Numbered from the stretch's first letter, positions 42,201 to 51,038 are shown. The stretch: DNA of 64,000 bases from CAZZNQ01 sp964655775 (GCA_964655775.1 CAZZNQ010000006.1:1-64000), one strand, 5' to 3'. Program-made: numbers and translations. The notes: a model not told the origin generated them from the letters alone.

Positions 42201-43932
42201 GGTCAGCCTCAGCGACCTGTCCGACCTGCGACCTCTGGCGGGAATGGTCCAGTTGCGCGTCGTTGATCTGGGTTTCAGTGAGCTCGATGAGGAAGCCGCA
42301 GGAGTCGGCCACCCAAATCTGGACACTGTGATGCTTCCCAGCCGCAACGGCCTGGCGACTGGGGTCCTGGCACTTGGCGCCCTGCCGGACCTAATCGACC
42401 TCTCGTTGCCCGAAGGCTGTTCGGACATGGAACTCCGTGCCCTATCACCCGAACTCGCTCACTTGCAGCGGCTCGACCTCGAAAGTTGCGTCGACACCAT
42501 AGGACATCCCTTCAGCCCAAGCTGGCAAGGCATCTCCAGCTTCGCACCGCTAACACGTCTTGTGGAGCTTCGCGAGTTGCGTGCCTGCAAGACCGATCCG
42601 GAACGGCCCATCGACCTGACGCCGCTGACGAACCTCCGGAAGCTTGAGATTCTGAATCTGTGGCGGTGCGGGGTCGCAGTGGATCTGGCCCCGCTCGCGA
42701 GCATGACCCACTTGCGCGACGTATCCCTGCCCTGGGCGAAGGAATACACGATTAAGGACCTGCGCCCGCTCCAGGCGGCCATAGCTCAAGGGGCACGAGT
42801 CTGGACGGCACCGGGCCCGTCGAACCCGGTCGAGCGAATGCTGACCGCCGGCGAGCCCGACCGGGGGCCTCCTGACGTCCATCGGGCCGCGCGGACTGCC
42901 GACCTTCCCGCGCTCCGCCAGTTGCTCCAAGACGACGCCCGGGCGGCAAGGCCCCGGGACGATTTCTGTCGGACACCCCTGCACTACGCCGCTGGCGAGG
43001 GCCACGGCGAGGCCGTCCAGTTACTGACCGAATCCGGGGCGGAACTCGATGCCCGGGATCCGAACGGTCTTTCACCTCTGCACTGGACAGTGCTGAACGC
43101 ACGGCCTGACGCTGCCCGAAAGCTCCTGCAACTTGGAGCCGGAGCCGACGTCGTCGACCGGGAGGGCTTCACGCCCCTGCACTGGGCCGCGCACCTTGGG
43201 CACGAGCCGATCGCCCGACTTCTCGCCGAATCCGGCGCCGATCTGAGCGCGGAGGACTCAGAGGGTTGGACGCCTCTTCACAGGGCACTGGAAGCCGGAT
43301 CCCGGAGCATCGCCGAGATGCTGATCGCCAGAGGTGCGGACGTGAACTCGGCCGACGGCCTCGCCCTGAACATGGCGGCCGCCGGAGGCGACGATCGGGT
43401 GACCAGGATACTGCTCGACGCGGGAGCACGGCCGAAGGGACTCCGCAAGGCGGCCATGGCCTTGATAGATGCGCTGGAGAAGGGGCACGAGTCGACGGCA
43501 GTTCTGCTGGTTGAGCACGGAGCGGACCCGAACGTGGAAACCACGCTTGACGAGACGCCTCTGCACGTGGCCGCGGAGGAAGGCATGGTGAAAGCGGTCG
43601 AGGCACTGCTGGCCCATGGTGCCGCGGTCAACGCACGAGATTACTGGGAGAAGACGCCCCTCCACCGGGCGGCCCGGAGCGACGCCAAACACAACGCCGT
43701 CGAGATATCGAGGTTACTGCTCAAGGACGGCGCCGACGTGCACGCCAGGGATGAGCGAGGCGAAACGCCGCTCTTCATTGCCGCTGAACGCGGAATGCCC
43801 GAGTTGCTGGCGCTGCTGATTGAGGCCGGCGGAGACGTGCACACCCGCAATAAGTGGGGCGACGGCCCCCTGAGTCGCACGTATTCCAACGAGGTCAAGA
43901 AGATCCTCCGAGAGCATGGCGTGACCCAGTGA
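39286..43932 (+). CDS. Giant secreted ankyrin / leucine-rich repeat / ankyrin protein
   Basis: 1548 residues. A signal peptide (about 1-23) is followed by a unique domain (to about 330). A segment at about 335-395 (DGMTPIEVLAALGVPD, then a W-rich strand) looks BamE/SmpA-like. Two to three ankyrin repeats follow at about 445-535 (TPLQYAAAVGDGATAKRLL, TPMHWAAARGHEEVVRLLLDHG). About 20 leucine-rich repeats fill about 680-1170 with the LxxLxxLxxL rhythm. Nine or so ankyrin repeats run from about 1198 to the end (TPLHWAAHLGHEPIARLLAESGAD and relatives). Both repeat types bind proteins. Exported and long, it should act at the surface or in the periplasm; function unknown. The ATG has a ggagaggg site. 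Confidence 0.85.
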   Translation: MSRTVVAVLAVLQATLWSGNALATRRYYSDLVAQSPNERYRLEARSPDNRKKEYPTPFQHDFAYTCIDMGNRQVLWRRQQAEGSPVEVFIDDDCWVVIRTSGDRLVIVDPEGGDRGTVNLLEEMSEDGVARYVHRTTAGPWWDPSSIWYFADSGEARLFAVRPWWGDRIVADLEQGVPVDQRGATSRHLDQTERSFIVDELKAGLQHRNIWDKTTDSGYLEEGGVALHRVWTAAYLAGRTGADDAVALLRQLDDAAPCGRWMHLPGDAPPAGSGLPMLHYRNFTVRQAAKLSLLRLGEIPQQVAGTRFYVGTGDGKAKPYEPAAPARPRTEAARSIQDGMTPIEVLAALGVPDCCNWEVWFYELDADPPFTLVVHWGENWAAEVERQTPPIWKGTQLDENVLWDQGTELKFRNNSGTCWARQWAEAEPGWVSVDDLLLQMPCRDTLTPLQYAAAVGDGATAKRLLREGAEPNKADAGGWTPMHWAAARGHEEVVRLLLDHGGRPDIRDSVAGSPLNWAALTSHDDIADTLIAARKKVEATHQPRSESPDSRRDEQDKTTRSPWLRSVRIRGLWGCEPEITAAPGEWVQIRQNLWWCLTEGSDMTFSEDGPLVSLSIDGGPASVMGCRVRGHEDIQVLRSILPERNDGLTVWVENPLVEEVVGLPGAGRITSVVVDAPVTPDEIGRLSVLPGLESAAVSCHYLTDLTSLAGLTGLRSLRLTEGARIRDVSPLSSLGALACLEMEGFKALEDLAPIGTLTRLRSLSIGRIAEDADMAPLASLSGLKALGLVGCSAESNLPALAGLKRLQRFEVNSYGGANVSPLAQLPNLTGLGLYRCEDRIDLSPLKALPGLRDLSLTMQADRLDIQDTLSWFPGLVGLSLSIINGSTDLSAVRGRSDLKTLEVDDLGRLRDLSDLSVLEGLRNLSLRGSGKVQDISALSGLAKLRILALSWLTELPLDFSAMSTLAELERLEVSLSDLSDLRPLAGMVQLRVVDLGFSELDEEAAGVGHPNLDTVMLPSRNGLATGVLALGALPDLIDLSLPEGCSDMELRALSPELAHLQRLDLESCVDTIGHPFSPSWQGISSFAPLTRLVELRELRACKTDPERPIDLTPLTNLRKLEILNLWRCGVAVDLAPLASMTHLRDVSLPWAKEYTIKDLRPLQAAIAQGARVWTAPGPSNPVERMLTAGEPDRGPPDVHRAARTADLPALRQLLQDDARAARPRDDFCRTPLHYAAGEGHGEAVQLLTESGAELDARDPNGLSPLHWTVLNARPDAARKLLQLGAGADVVDREGFTPLHWAAHLGHEPIARLLAESGADLSAEDSEGWTPLHRALEAGSRSIAEMLIARGADVNSADGLALNMAAAGGDDRVTRILLDAGARPKGLRKAAMALIDALEKGHESTAVLLVEHGADPNVETTLDETPLHVAAEEGMVKAVEALLAHGAAVNARDYWEKTPLHRAARSDAKHNAVEISRLLLKDGADVHARDERGETPLFIAAERGMPELLALLIEAGGDVHTRNKWGDGPLSRTYSNEVKKILREHGVTQ

Positions 43933-44328
43933 ACAGCGCGCAAAAGAAGGACGGCCGCGGTGCATAATGGGGACAGGTGAGGCGCAGATGGCGGACAGAA
44001 ACGGCCACGTCCCGGCCGGCCGGCGGTCGTGTGGCCATCGGATGGGACACCGGGCGGTCAAGCGGTCGGCCATCGCCGGGGCGGGGTGAGGCGGGCGGCG
44101 GTTGCCGGCGGGACGCTCGGATTTCCGTTGCGGCAACCCGCCCCTATGGCTTTTTAAGGTGTTTCTTTGGCATTTCCGCGGTTTTTCGCGTTTTCCGGCC
44201 AAGAAACAGGCCCGTTCTTACGTCTAATAGGGTAGGTATCTGGAAGAGACATCCCTGTTACGAACAGGCACTTGCTCATCCGATATGGATAACCGGCTGC
44301 AGCACTCGAACCAAGCCCCAAGGAGGGC
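43933..44328. other. Intergenic region, no gene seen
   Basis: 396 bases between two co-directional ankyrin genes. A G/C-rich half (to about 44145) is followed by a T-rich stretch (44150-44205) that could hold a promoter, though no good -35/-10 pair is visible. The ribosome binding site aggagg for the next gene is at its right end. Confidence 0.4.
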
Positions 44329-45135
44329 ATGATGAAGCTCTTGCGGCGGCTAGGTCCGGCCCTTGTCATACTGGCAACGGTTATGGCCATCGTTCTGCTT
44401 GTCGCGTTCCGCAATGGTCGGACGCCCACCGAAGATGAATGGTACGACGCGGTCGAGTCCGCCTATGCCGGTGACTCGACTGCGTGTGAGAGGTTCCTCC
44501 AGGCAGGATGGGATCCGGACAGAAAGGACACTCCGACTGGCATGTCCATGGTTGCCCATGCACTGGGCACACGGAACGGGTCGCTCCTGGCGCTATGTCT
44601 TGAGTATGGGGCGAGCCGTGAGCCGGACTGGGGCAAAGAGTGGAGGCTCATCCATTATGCGGCGGAGCGAGGAGTTCCTGACCATCTGAAGGTGCTACTC
44701 GAACACGGCGCGGAACTGGACGTCAGAACCGCGGATGGGCTTGCTCCCATACACATCGCAGCGAGGTACGGCAATGCAGAAACCCTCAGGTGCCTCGCTG
44801 AAAGCGTTGCGGACGTGGACATGCGGGACCACCAGAGAGGCGCCACGGCGATGCATTGGGCCGTCTGGCATAACTCGCATCCCCGGGCGTGTGTGGACAT
44901 ACTCCGGAACACTGGAGCCGACGTGAACGCGCGCGAGAATGAAGGTAACACGCCGCTCCATTGGGCAGTCTACAATGGGGCAGAAGCTGTCGGAGCCCTT
45001 CTGGATGCGGGCGCCGACATCGGCAGGATGAACGACGCCGACCAGACTCCGTATGATGTTGCTGCCCAATCCCGGCCCGGGCTCGCTCCGCTCTTGCGGA
45101 ATCCCGGTGACCGCTCTGGTTCCCAGGGACAATAG
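44329..45135 (+). CDS. Membrane-anchored ankyrin repeat protein
   Basis: 268 residues. One N-terminal membrane helix (about 8-27) is followed by five or so ankyrin repeats, for example WRLIHYAAERGVPDHLKVLLEHGAELDVR, seen as LIHYAAERG and VLLEHGAEL, then APIHIAARYGNAETL and TPLHWAVYNGAEAVGALLDAGAD. It should display a protein-binding solenoid on the outer face of the inner membrane. It begins with two ATG codons in a row behind aggagggc. It follows the giant ankyrin/LRR gene on the same strand, and the two may interact. Confidence 0.85.
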   Translation: MMKLLRRLGPALVILATVMAIVLLVAFRNGRTPTEDEWYDAVESAYAGDSTACERFLQAGWDPDRKDTPTGMSMVAHALGTRNGSLLALCLEYGASREPDWGKEWRLIHYAAERGVPDHLKVLLEHGAELDVRTADGLAPIHIAARYGNAETLRCLAESVADVDMRDHQRGATAMHWAVWHNSHPRACVDILRNTGADVNARENEGNTPLHWAVYNGAEAVGALLDAGADIGRMNDADQTPYDVAAQSRPGLAPLLRNPGDRSGSQGQ

Positions 45136-45207
45136 GAGTCTCGTGGTTACAGGGCATCGTGACCCACACGGCACGATCCGGTCTCCACGTCTGACAGGAT
45201 AAGATAT

Positions 45208-45891
45208 GTGCGAAGAGGATCCCCTTCCTCGCACGTGGCGGGTATACCAGGACGGTTACGTTGTGTCGTGGGGGCGCGCATTCCGGCAATAGACGAGGGT
45301 CGGCCAGTGGTCGCGAGCTTACAAGCTCTGACGCATGCAGGCATATCGGCCACGCCGAACAATGGGTCAGTAAGCAACCCACTGGCCGGGTTGCTACTGC
45401 TAGGTCTGTTCCTCGTCGTGGTCGCTGTGAACGAGTTGTTGGCGTGGCTGATATGGACAAAACTTATATGGCCGCGCACGGGATGGCCCGCTGTGAAACG
45501 CCTGAGGCACCTTTACGGCAAGGGGTCGCGCCGCGGTGCACGCCGCTGCGGCACGGCGTGCCTGATGTTCCCATTGGAGCAGAGGAAAGGGTGGCTCGCA
45601 GGGGCATTCACCGTAACCATGCGGGCAAATGCCGTTGGGCTGCACCTAAGGATAGGTCTCTTGATCCCGTGGCGACTTCAGTATGTTCCTAAATCTGCAT
45701 TGCTCCGACCTCGTGAGGTAGAGCCACAGGACTGGGTTTGGCGCTATGCGCTCTGGAGTCACAATCTATTCCGAAGAACACCGGATACGCTCGTAGACAT
45801 CGACGTGGCAGACAGCCACATCGTGCTGCGTCTATATGGCTCCACATGGAAACGCGTGCAGGAGGCGCTCGGAGACACAGAATGCGCCTGA
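45208..45891 (+). CDS. Membrane protein of unknown function
   Basis: 227 residues from a GTG; the true start may be later. One hydrophobic helix is clear at about 60-82 (PLAGLLLLGLFLVVVAVNELLAWLI is seen as LLLLGLFLVVVAVN). The C-terminal half (MRANAVGLHLRIGLLIPWRLQYVP, then SHIVLRLYG) looks like a small beta-rich domain near the membrane. I do not recognise the family. It lies among other small membrane proteins on the same strand. Confidence 0.5.
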   Translation: MRRGSPSSHVAGIPGRLRCVVGARIPAIDEGRPVVASLQALTHAGISATPNNGSVSNPLAGLLLLGLFLVVVAVNELLAWLIWTKLIWPRTGWPAVKRLRHLYGKGSRRGARRCGTACLMFPLEQRKGWLAGAFTVTMRANAVGLHLRIGLLIPWRLQYVPKSALLRPREVEPQDWVWRYALWSHNLFRRTPDTLVDIDVADSHIVLRLYGSTWKRVQEALGDTECA

Positions 45892-45973
45892 CACGTCACA
45901 CTCCGAGTGCTAAACGAACCACAGACAGAAAACCGGACTGAGGACGCGCCCTCTGATCGGGGAGTTCTGGGAC

Positions 45974-46324
45974 ATGGCGAAGCCCATACGGATCAACCGG
46001 CGGGCGGCGGTGGTGGCCGCCATCGTGTTGCTGGTTTCGGTGACGGGTTGGGTCGTCACAGCAATCTGGTACTTCGGTTCCTTTGAGCAAGATCGGATCG
46101 TGGAGAGGCGGGTTGCGGAACTCAGGCAGAAGATCGCCGATGGCACGTTTACAGGGATGACGGTCGAGGAGGTCACCCGGACTCTGGGAACCGACCAGAG
46201 GCCGAGCGAGATGCGAGATTGGGACATCGGCTTTCGGATCGGCGCCTGCATGATTGACGTCTACTGGTTGGTCTTAAGAGTCGACGACGGCCGCGTGGCG
46301 GAGGCGGCCGTGATCTCCGACTGA
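45974..46324 (+). CDS. Small membrane-anchored protein, possibly BamE/SmpA-like
   Basis: 116 residues. An N-terminal membrane helix (about 11-34) is followed by a domain with FTGMTVEEVTRTLGTDQRP, then DVYWLVLRVDDGRVAEAAVIS. That is the helix-turn-strand-strand order of BamE/SmpA-like domains (a short helix ending in LG, then strands reading out a value). The match is by pattern only. The function may be in envelope assembly or may be unrelated. Confidence 0.6.
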   Translation: MAKPIRINRRAAVVAAIVLLVSVTGWVVTAIWYFGSFEQDRIVERRVAELRQKIADGTFTGMTVEEVTRTLGTDQRPSEMRDWDIGFRIGACMIDVYWLVLRVDDGRVAEAAVISD

Positions 46325-46387
46325 CGTCGTGCGGCGGGACGTGCCGGCTCCGACACACTTCGGCAGTGGGACACAGAGGATAGGCCA

Positions 46388-47596
46388 GTGCCTGATCCGA
46401 ATAGCAGAGCGATGAAGGTGTTCGACGCCCTGACGGGGGCGCTGCGTGCGACGTTCCTCACGGTCATCACGCTGCTCCTGATGTTGCTCGGCCTCATCGT
46501 GCTGACGATGGCCGGCCCGTCGGCCTTCGGGTTCCCTGTCGGCCTCTACGTGGGTCCGCTCGCTATGGCGCTGCTGATCGGCGGACTGGTTCTGAACCAC
46601 GTGCTCGCCGCGCGCGGCATACCTATGAGCGCGTGGCGGCGGGCCGCCGTGCTATTCGGAGGCACGGCAGCCGGACTGACGCTGCTGTTCGTGGCAACAC
46701 TGCCGTCGCGGATCATCGCGCGACACCGTTTCTGGAGCATCCAGGTCGAGAGCGGAGCGGCGCTGGTGATTCCGCGTGCCGACACGGTGTACGTCACGGA
46801 TTACGCGCAGCAGCAGTTGATTCCACTGATGCAGTTCAGCGATCCGGACGGGACGGCCATCGACATCTGCGCCGCCGCCTTGTCCGAAGATGGTCGGATG
46901 CTCGCGGCAGCGACCGACGACCGCCTCGTCGTCGTGAAGATCGATAATGCGGCAACCGTTCTGCTCGACCGGCGACTGCCCGTGGAACGTCCCAGGAGCG
47001 CGGTCCTGGGTTGGGCGCCCACGTCGGCGCGCCTCTGTCTGGCGATCGTGAAAGGACAGCAGGAAGCCGGCTTGTGGACGTGGGACGTTGGTGATGACAC
47101 ACTGCAGCGCTGCAATGTCGCCGACGCATCGCCCTTGACAGCGTCGCCGAGCTGGGATCCGGCCGGCAAGCGGCTGGCTTTCACTGCTCGCGACGGGGAC
47201 GGCTCAGCGGTGGCGATCTACGACCTGGAAACGGCCGAGGAGCGATTGCTCTGGCCCGGCCGATGGCCCGGCTGGCTCGGGAAGGACACGCTGGCGTTCC
47301 TAAATGCAGGCCGATGGTTGGCGCGGGATCTCGGGTCGAACGAAGCTGACGAACTGGACTACGCCCCGCAGCCAGGATCGCCCGGGCCGCTAACCTGGTC
47401 GTCCAATGGCCTCACGTTTGCCACGAGCGGCATCATCGAGTTCTGGGGCATGCGCTCGTTCTGTGTCCACGACCGGGGCGGCAGGAAAGGCAGAATCTTC
47501 CTCGATTGGCCGGTCGGACCGCCCTCCCCCACAGGCGCAGCAATCCTTGAGTTGCCCCGACCCCTGGCCGTTGAACTCGGGGGCGAGGTGCAGTAG
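46388..47596 (+). CDS. Membrane protein with beta-propeller-like domain
   Basis: 402 residues from a GTG, with an in-frame ATG at 46412 as alternative. Three membrane helices lie in the first 115 residues (LTVITLLLMLLGLIVLTM, PLAMALLIGGLVLNHVLA, AAVLFGGTAAGLTLLFVA). The rest has WD40/TolB-like blades: CAAALSEDGRMLAAATDDRLVVV, SWDPAGKRLAFTARDGDGSAVAIYDLET, and WSSNGLTFATSG. It should be an inner-membrane protein with an outward-facing propeller that senses or scaffolds something. Family not recognised. Confidence 0.7.
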   Translation: MPDPNSRAMKVFDALTGALRATFLTVITLLLMLLGLIVLTMAGPSAFGFPVGLYVGPLAMALLIGGLVLNHVLAARGIPMSAWRRAAVLFGGTAAGLTLLFVATLPSRIIARHRFWSIQVESGAALVIPRADTVYVTDYAQQQLIPLMQFSDPDGTAIDICAAALSEDGRMLAAATDDRLVVVKIDNAATVLLDRRLPVERPRSAVLGWAPTSARLCLAIVKGQQEAGLWTWDVGDDTLQRCNVADASPLTASPSWDPAGKRLAFTARDGDGSAVAIYDLETAEERLLWPGRWPGWLGKDTLAFLNAGRWLARDLGSNEADELDYAPQPGSPGPLTWSSNGLTFATSGIIEFWGMRSFCVHDRGGRKGRIFLDWPVGPPSPTGAAILELPRPLAVELGGEVQ

Positions 47597-47640
47597 AAAC
47601 GAAGCGCCAGAACGAACGTGTCTGAGGAAGGACGCCGACC

Positions 47641-48696
47641 ATGAACCGATTTGGGTTCGAGCCGGATTTCGACAACCTGCGCACCACGCTCACCGGCGGA
47701 CGCGGCCACCGCGTGCCCAACATCGAACTGGTGATCGACCGCGAGATCAAGGACGGGTTCCTGGGGCGGCCGGTCGTCACGCTGGCCGACGAAATCGAGT
47801 TCCGCTACCAGGCCGGCTATGACTACGCCTGGGTGACCGTCGGCATGATCGACCCCGCCGGCACCGTGAACAAGGAGTTCGTCCAGAAGAGCGACGAACG
47901 ACACTTTGCCGGAGAAGACGAGCGCGTATGGGCAGACGAGCACGACGGCGCCATCCGCGATCGCGACGACGTGGAAGCCTACCCCTGGCCGGACCCGGAC
48001 GCCCTGGACTACTCCCCCTTCACCGAGGCCCGCGGCCTGCTGAAGCCCGGCATGAAGCTGATTCCCATCCTGGGCAAGGTGTTCACCGCCGGATGGCAGC
48101 TCACCGGCTTCGAGCGCTACTGCGAGCTGGTCTACGAGGACCCCGACCTGATACTGGACCTGACCGACCGCATTGGCCGACTGCAGGTGGAGGTGGCGCA
48201 GCGGGTGGCCCGGTTCGACACCGTCGGCGCCATCTGGGTGCCGGACGACATCGCCTATCGCACGGGGCCGATGCTGAGGCCGGACTGGTTCGCCGAGCAC
48301 GTGTTCCCGTACTACAGGCAGATCGGCGACATCTGCCGCGAGGCCGGTATGCCGTTCATCTACCACAGCGACGGCGACCTGACCAGCATGATCGACACCA
48401 TCATCGACGCCGGGTTCACCGCGCTGCATCCGATTGAGCCGGAGTCGATGGACATCTACGAGGTGCGCAAGCGCGTCGGCAAGCGCCTCTGCCTGCTGGG
48501 CAACATCCGCGTGCATACGCTGTCCACCGGCACGCCGGAGGAGATACGCGAGCTGGTGCGCGACCGGGTGCTGAACCTGGGCCACGACGGCGCGTACTGC
48601 GTGGGGTCGAGCAACAGCGTGCCGAACTACGTGCCGCTGGAGAACTACCAGGCGATGCTCCGGGCGAGCGCCGACCACGCCGAGATCGAGAATTGA
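47641..48696 (+). CDS. Uroporphyrinogen decarboxylase-fold protein (URO-D family)
   Basis: 351 residues of the URO-D superfamily, which holds haem-pathway decarboxylases and corrinoid/CoM methyltransferases. Visible are LIPILGKVFTAGWQLTGFERYCELVYEDPDL (as TAGWQLTGFE and ELVYEDPDL), PFIYHSDGDLTSMIDTIIDAGFTALHPIEPESMD (as YHSDGD and HPIEP) and LGNIRVHTLSTGT. The methyltransferase zinc motif His-x-Cys is absent here (YHSDG). The Arg-rich N-terminal substrate motif of true HemE is not seen. It is likely a methyltransferase-like or other activity on a small substrate. The carbonic anhydrase gene follows within 20 bases. Confidence 0.85.
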   Translation: MNRFGFEPDFDNLRTTLTGGRGHRVPNIELVIDREIKDGFLGRPVVTLADEIEFRYQAGYDYAWVTVGMIDPAGTVNKEFVQKSDERHFAGEDERVWADEHDGAIRDRDDVEAYPWPDPDALDYSPFTEARGLLKPGMKLIPILGKVFTAGWQLTGFERYCELVYEDPDLILDLTDRIGRLQVEVAQRVARFDTVGAIWVPDDIAYRTGPMLRPDWFAEHVFPYYRQIGDICREAGMPFIYHSDGDLTSMIDTIIDAGFTALHPIEPESMDIYEVRKRVGKRLCLLGNIRVHTLSTGTPEEIRELVRDRVLNLGHDGAYCVGSSNSVPNYVPLENYQAMLRASADHAEIEN

Positions 48697-48713
48697 ACTC
48701 CGCCAAGCACCCC

Positions 48714-49376
48714 ATGCCCGACGCCTGGCCCACGCCCGCCGAAGCCCTGCAGTCCCTGAAGGAAGGGAACGCGCGCTTCGCGGCGGGACGGGCGGAGAAC
48801 CCGCATGCGGACCGAGCCCGGCTGGAGCTGGCCGGGCGGGCGGATCAGGCCGAGCACACCTACGCGACGATCGTGACCTGCTCGGATTCGCGGGTGCCGG
48901 TGGAGATCCTGTTCGACGCGGGCGTGATGGACCTGTTCGTGGTGCGCGTGATCGGCAATGCATGCGACGCGGCCAGCATAGCGTCGATGGAGTACGGGCT
49001 GGTGCACGTGCGGACGCCGGTGCTGGTGGTGCTGGGGCACACGCAGTGCGGCGCGATCACGGCGGCCACGCACGCCGTGCAGGGCCGCGGGCACGAGGTA
49101 GCCGAGACGATCTCACCGGTGCTTAAGGGGTTCGAGCCGGCCGTGCGCGCGGCGATGGAGCAGCACCCGGGCGCATGCGGCGACGACCTGGTGCCGCACG
49201 CGGTCGAGGAGAACGTGCGGGCGACGGTGGCGCAGTTCCTGCGTCGGAGCGCGGCTGCGCGCGACATGGTGGCGCGGGACGAGGCGCGCGTTGTCGGCGC
49301 CGTCTACGACGTGGCCACCGGCCGCGTGCGCTGGCTGCCGGAGGATGCCTCAGCGGGCCTCGGCGACGGCGCCTGA
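48714..49376 (+). CDS. Beta-class carbonic anhydrase
   Basis: 220 residues. Zinc ligands are Cys56, His109 and Cys112, with the Asp58-Arg60 dyad (TCSDSR, LGHTQCG). LKEGNARFAAGR near the start and LFVVRVIGN are standard. It interconverts CO2 and bicarbonate. No signal peptide. A TTG at 48693 overlapping the stop of the URO-D gene is an alternative start that would couple the two. Its 3' end overlaps the convergent alkaline phosphatase gene by 27 bases. Confidence 0.92.
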   Translation: MPDAWPTPAEALQSLKEGNARFAAGRAENPHADRARLELAGRADQAEHTYATIVTCSDSRVPVEILFDAGVMDLFVVRVIGNACDAASIASMEYGLVHVRTPVLVVLGHTQCGAITAATHAVQGRGHEVAETISPVLKGFEPAVRAAMEQHPGACGDDLVPHAVEENVRATVAQFLRRSAAARDMVARDEARVVGAVYDVATGRVRWLPEDASAGLGDGA

Positions 49377-50834
49377 CGGACGGCCCACTCCCAGCGCCTC
49401 GCAGATGACGTGCGCGATGTCCGTGTTGTCCACGTAGTCGCCGCGGACCGGATCCTCGCCGATAGTGCGTTTGAGGAACGCCTCCGCACCCCGTCCCTCG
49501 GCGTAGAGGGGCACGAGCGAGTTCGTGTGGCCGCCGCTGTTCCACGCCATGCCGGGCACCTTGCCGACGCCGTTGTTCCGGAGCGGCACGTTCGCGAACA
49601 CGCCCTCCCCGGCCGTGAGGTAGCCGGTCTCGTGGTCGGCGGTAACGATCAACAGCGTCTCGTCCCAACTGCTGTTGTTCTCGACCCACTCGACGACGGC
49701 GTCGACCGCGCGGTTGAAGTCGATCTGCTCCTCGATGGTCCGCCCGGGCTGATTGCGATGGCCGGCCCAGTCGACCGCGCCGCCTTCGATCATCAGGAAG
49801 AGGCCGTCGGGGTCGTCGTCCAGCACGTTCAGGGCCGCGCGCGTCATCTCGACAAGCGTGGGCACGCTCTCGATCAGCGGCACCTCGAACGGGGCGGCGT
49901 CCCCGTCGCCGCTCCGGCGCTCCTGGAGCGTGCCGGCAACCTGCGGTATTCCGATCACGCGTTTAGGCGTGTCGCCGGACATCAGCCGCTGGAAGTCGGC
50001 GCGGCTCTCGACGAGCACCCAGGCGTCGTCGGCCTTGCGGTTGTGATCGGCGTCCTGCCATTCGCCGGGATCCGGCCGTCCGTTGCCGTTCGCGTCGTCG
50101 AGCGCCGGGTTCCACGCGCCGGCGGTTCCGGCCTGCAGGCGTTTCCACAGCGCCTCGTCGCCGACGGAGTCGAATCCACCGGCCTCCTCCAGCCGCTGTC
50201 CGTCGGCGTCGTAGTAGGGATGTCCGCCGCCCATGATGCAGTCGGCCGTGCTACCTTCGATCATAGCGCGTGCGATCTCGGAGTAGGCCCCCCGGGAGAC
50301 GTTGTGCGCGACGAACGCCGCGGGCGTCGCGTGGGCGAAAGGCACGGAGCTGACCACGCCGGTGGCCATCCGCAGTTTCTCGCACTTCTCCAGCACGGTC
50401 TCCAGCCGGCGGATCTCGACGTCGACGGAGAGGGCTCCGTTGTAGGTTTTCACGCCGGTGGCTATCGCTGTGGCCGAGGCGGCGGAATCGGTGACGCCGC
50501 TCCTGACGTATTCGAAATCGGTCCAGGCACGCTCCGGGTCGTAGTCCCCCTGCTCCCAGACCGGCTCCTCGTCGGTGCCGCGGTTGCGCATGGGCGGGGT
50601 TCTCATGCCCATCACCACGGGGAATCGCCCGTAGACCTGCGCGTTCGGCTCGCCGTGCGTGTAGAGGTCCGTGGCTTCCACATGCTTGTAGCCACACCCG
50701 TCGCTGATCATCAGTATCACGTTCTTGGCGCGGTTCCGTTCGGCCGGCCGCGCCGACTCGCCCGGCCGGCATGCGAAAGCGGCCAGCGAGAGTATAAATG
50801 CGGCGGCTACCCACCGCGTTCTGTTTCTGTCCAT
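49350..50834 (-). CDS. Secreted alkaline phosphatase with EF-hand-like insert
   Basis: 494 residues. An N-terminal export signal (about 1-22, ending at a Cys that may be lipidated) is followed by NVILMISDGCG (metal Asp45) and VTDSAASATAIATG with the nucleophile Ser117. FLMIEGGAVDWAGHRN and TADHETGYL carry the other metal ligands, so the enzyme looks active. At residues 247-258 an insert reads D-x-N-x-N-x-R-x-D-x-x-E, a perfect EF-hand calcium loop, followed by a partial second one (261-272). It releases phosphate outside the cytoplasm. Predicted promoter at 50897-50926. Confidence 0.9.
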   Translation of the reverse strand: MDRNRTRWVAAAFILSLAAFACRPGESARPAERNRAKNVILMISDGCGYKHVEATDLYTHGEPNAQVYGRFPVVMGMRTPPMRNRGTDEEPVWEQGDYDPERAWTDFEYVRSGVTDSAASATAIATGVKTYNGALSVDVEIRRLETVLEKCEKLRMATGVVSSVPFAHATPAAFVAHNVSRGAYSEIARAMIEGSTADCIMGGGHPYYDADGQRLEEAGGFDSVGDEALWKRLQAGTAGAWNPALDDANGNGRPDPGEWQDADHNRKADDAWVLVESRADFQRLMSGDTPKRVIGIPQVAGTLQERRSGDGDAAPFEVPLIESVPTLVEMTRAALNVLDDDPDGLFLMIEGGAVDWAGHRNQPGRTIEEQIDFNRAVDAVVEWVENNSSWDETLLIVTADHETGYLTAGEGVFANVPLRNNGVGKVPGMAWNSGGHTNSLVPLYAEGRGAEAFLKRTIGEDPVRGDYVDNTDIAHVICEALGVGRPSGAVAEAR

Positions 50835-50896
50835 GGTTCACTTCCTGTTGCCGTGTGGTGTTATCCTTCTCGAAAGCGTAACGTCCTTCCCTACAT

Positions 50897-50926
50897 ATAC
50901 TAACCTGCCGGGACGACTCAGACCAA
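50897..50926 (-). promoter_or_regulatory. Possible promoter of the alkaline phosphatase gene
   Basis: Minus strand TTGGTC, 18-base spacer, TAGTAT, about 60 bases before the ATG. Confidence 0.35.
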
Positions 50927-51038
50927 GGTGAGCGGCGAGCAAGTCGCTGTTGAAACTTCGCGCTCTCACGTATATCCTCGCAGGGGAGTATTAGGGAATC
51001 GTTTGGCACCGCGAACACTACTGTGGAGAAGGCAGGCA

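Noticed and set aside
47641..48696. HemE (true uroporphyrinogen decarboxylase)
   Set aside because: The substrate-binding N-terminal motif of HemE is not seen, and no haem genes are nearby; kept at family level.
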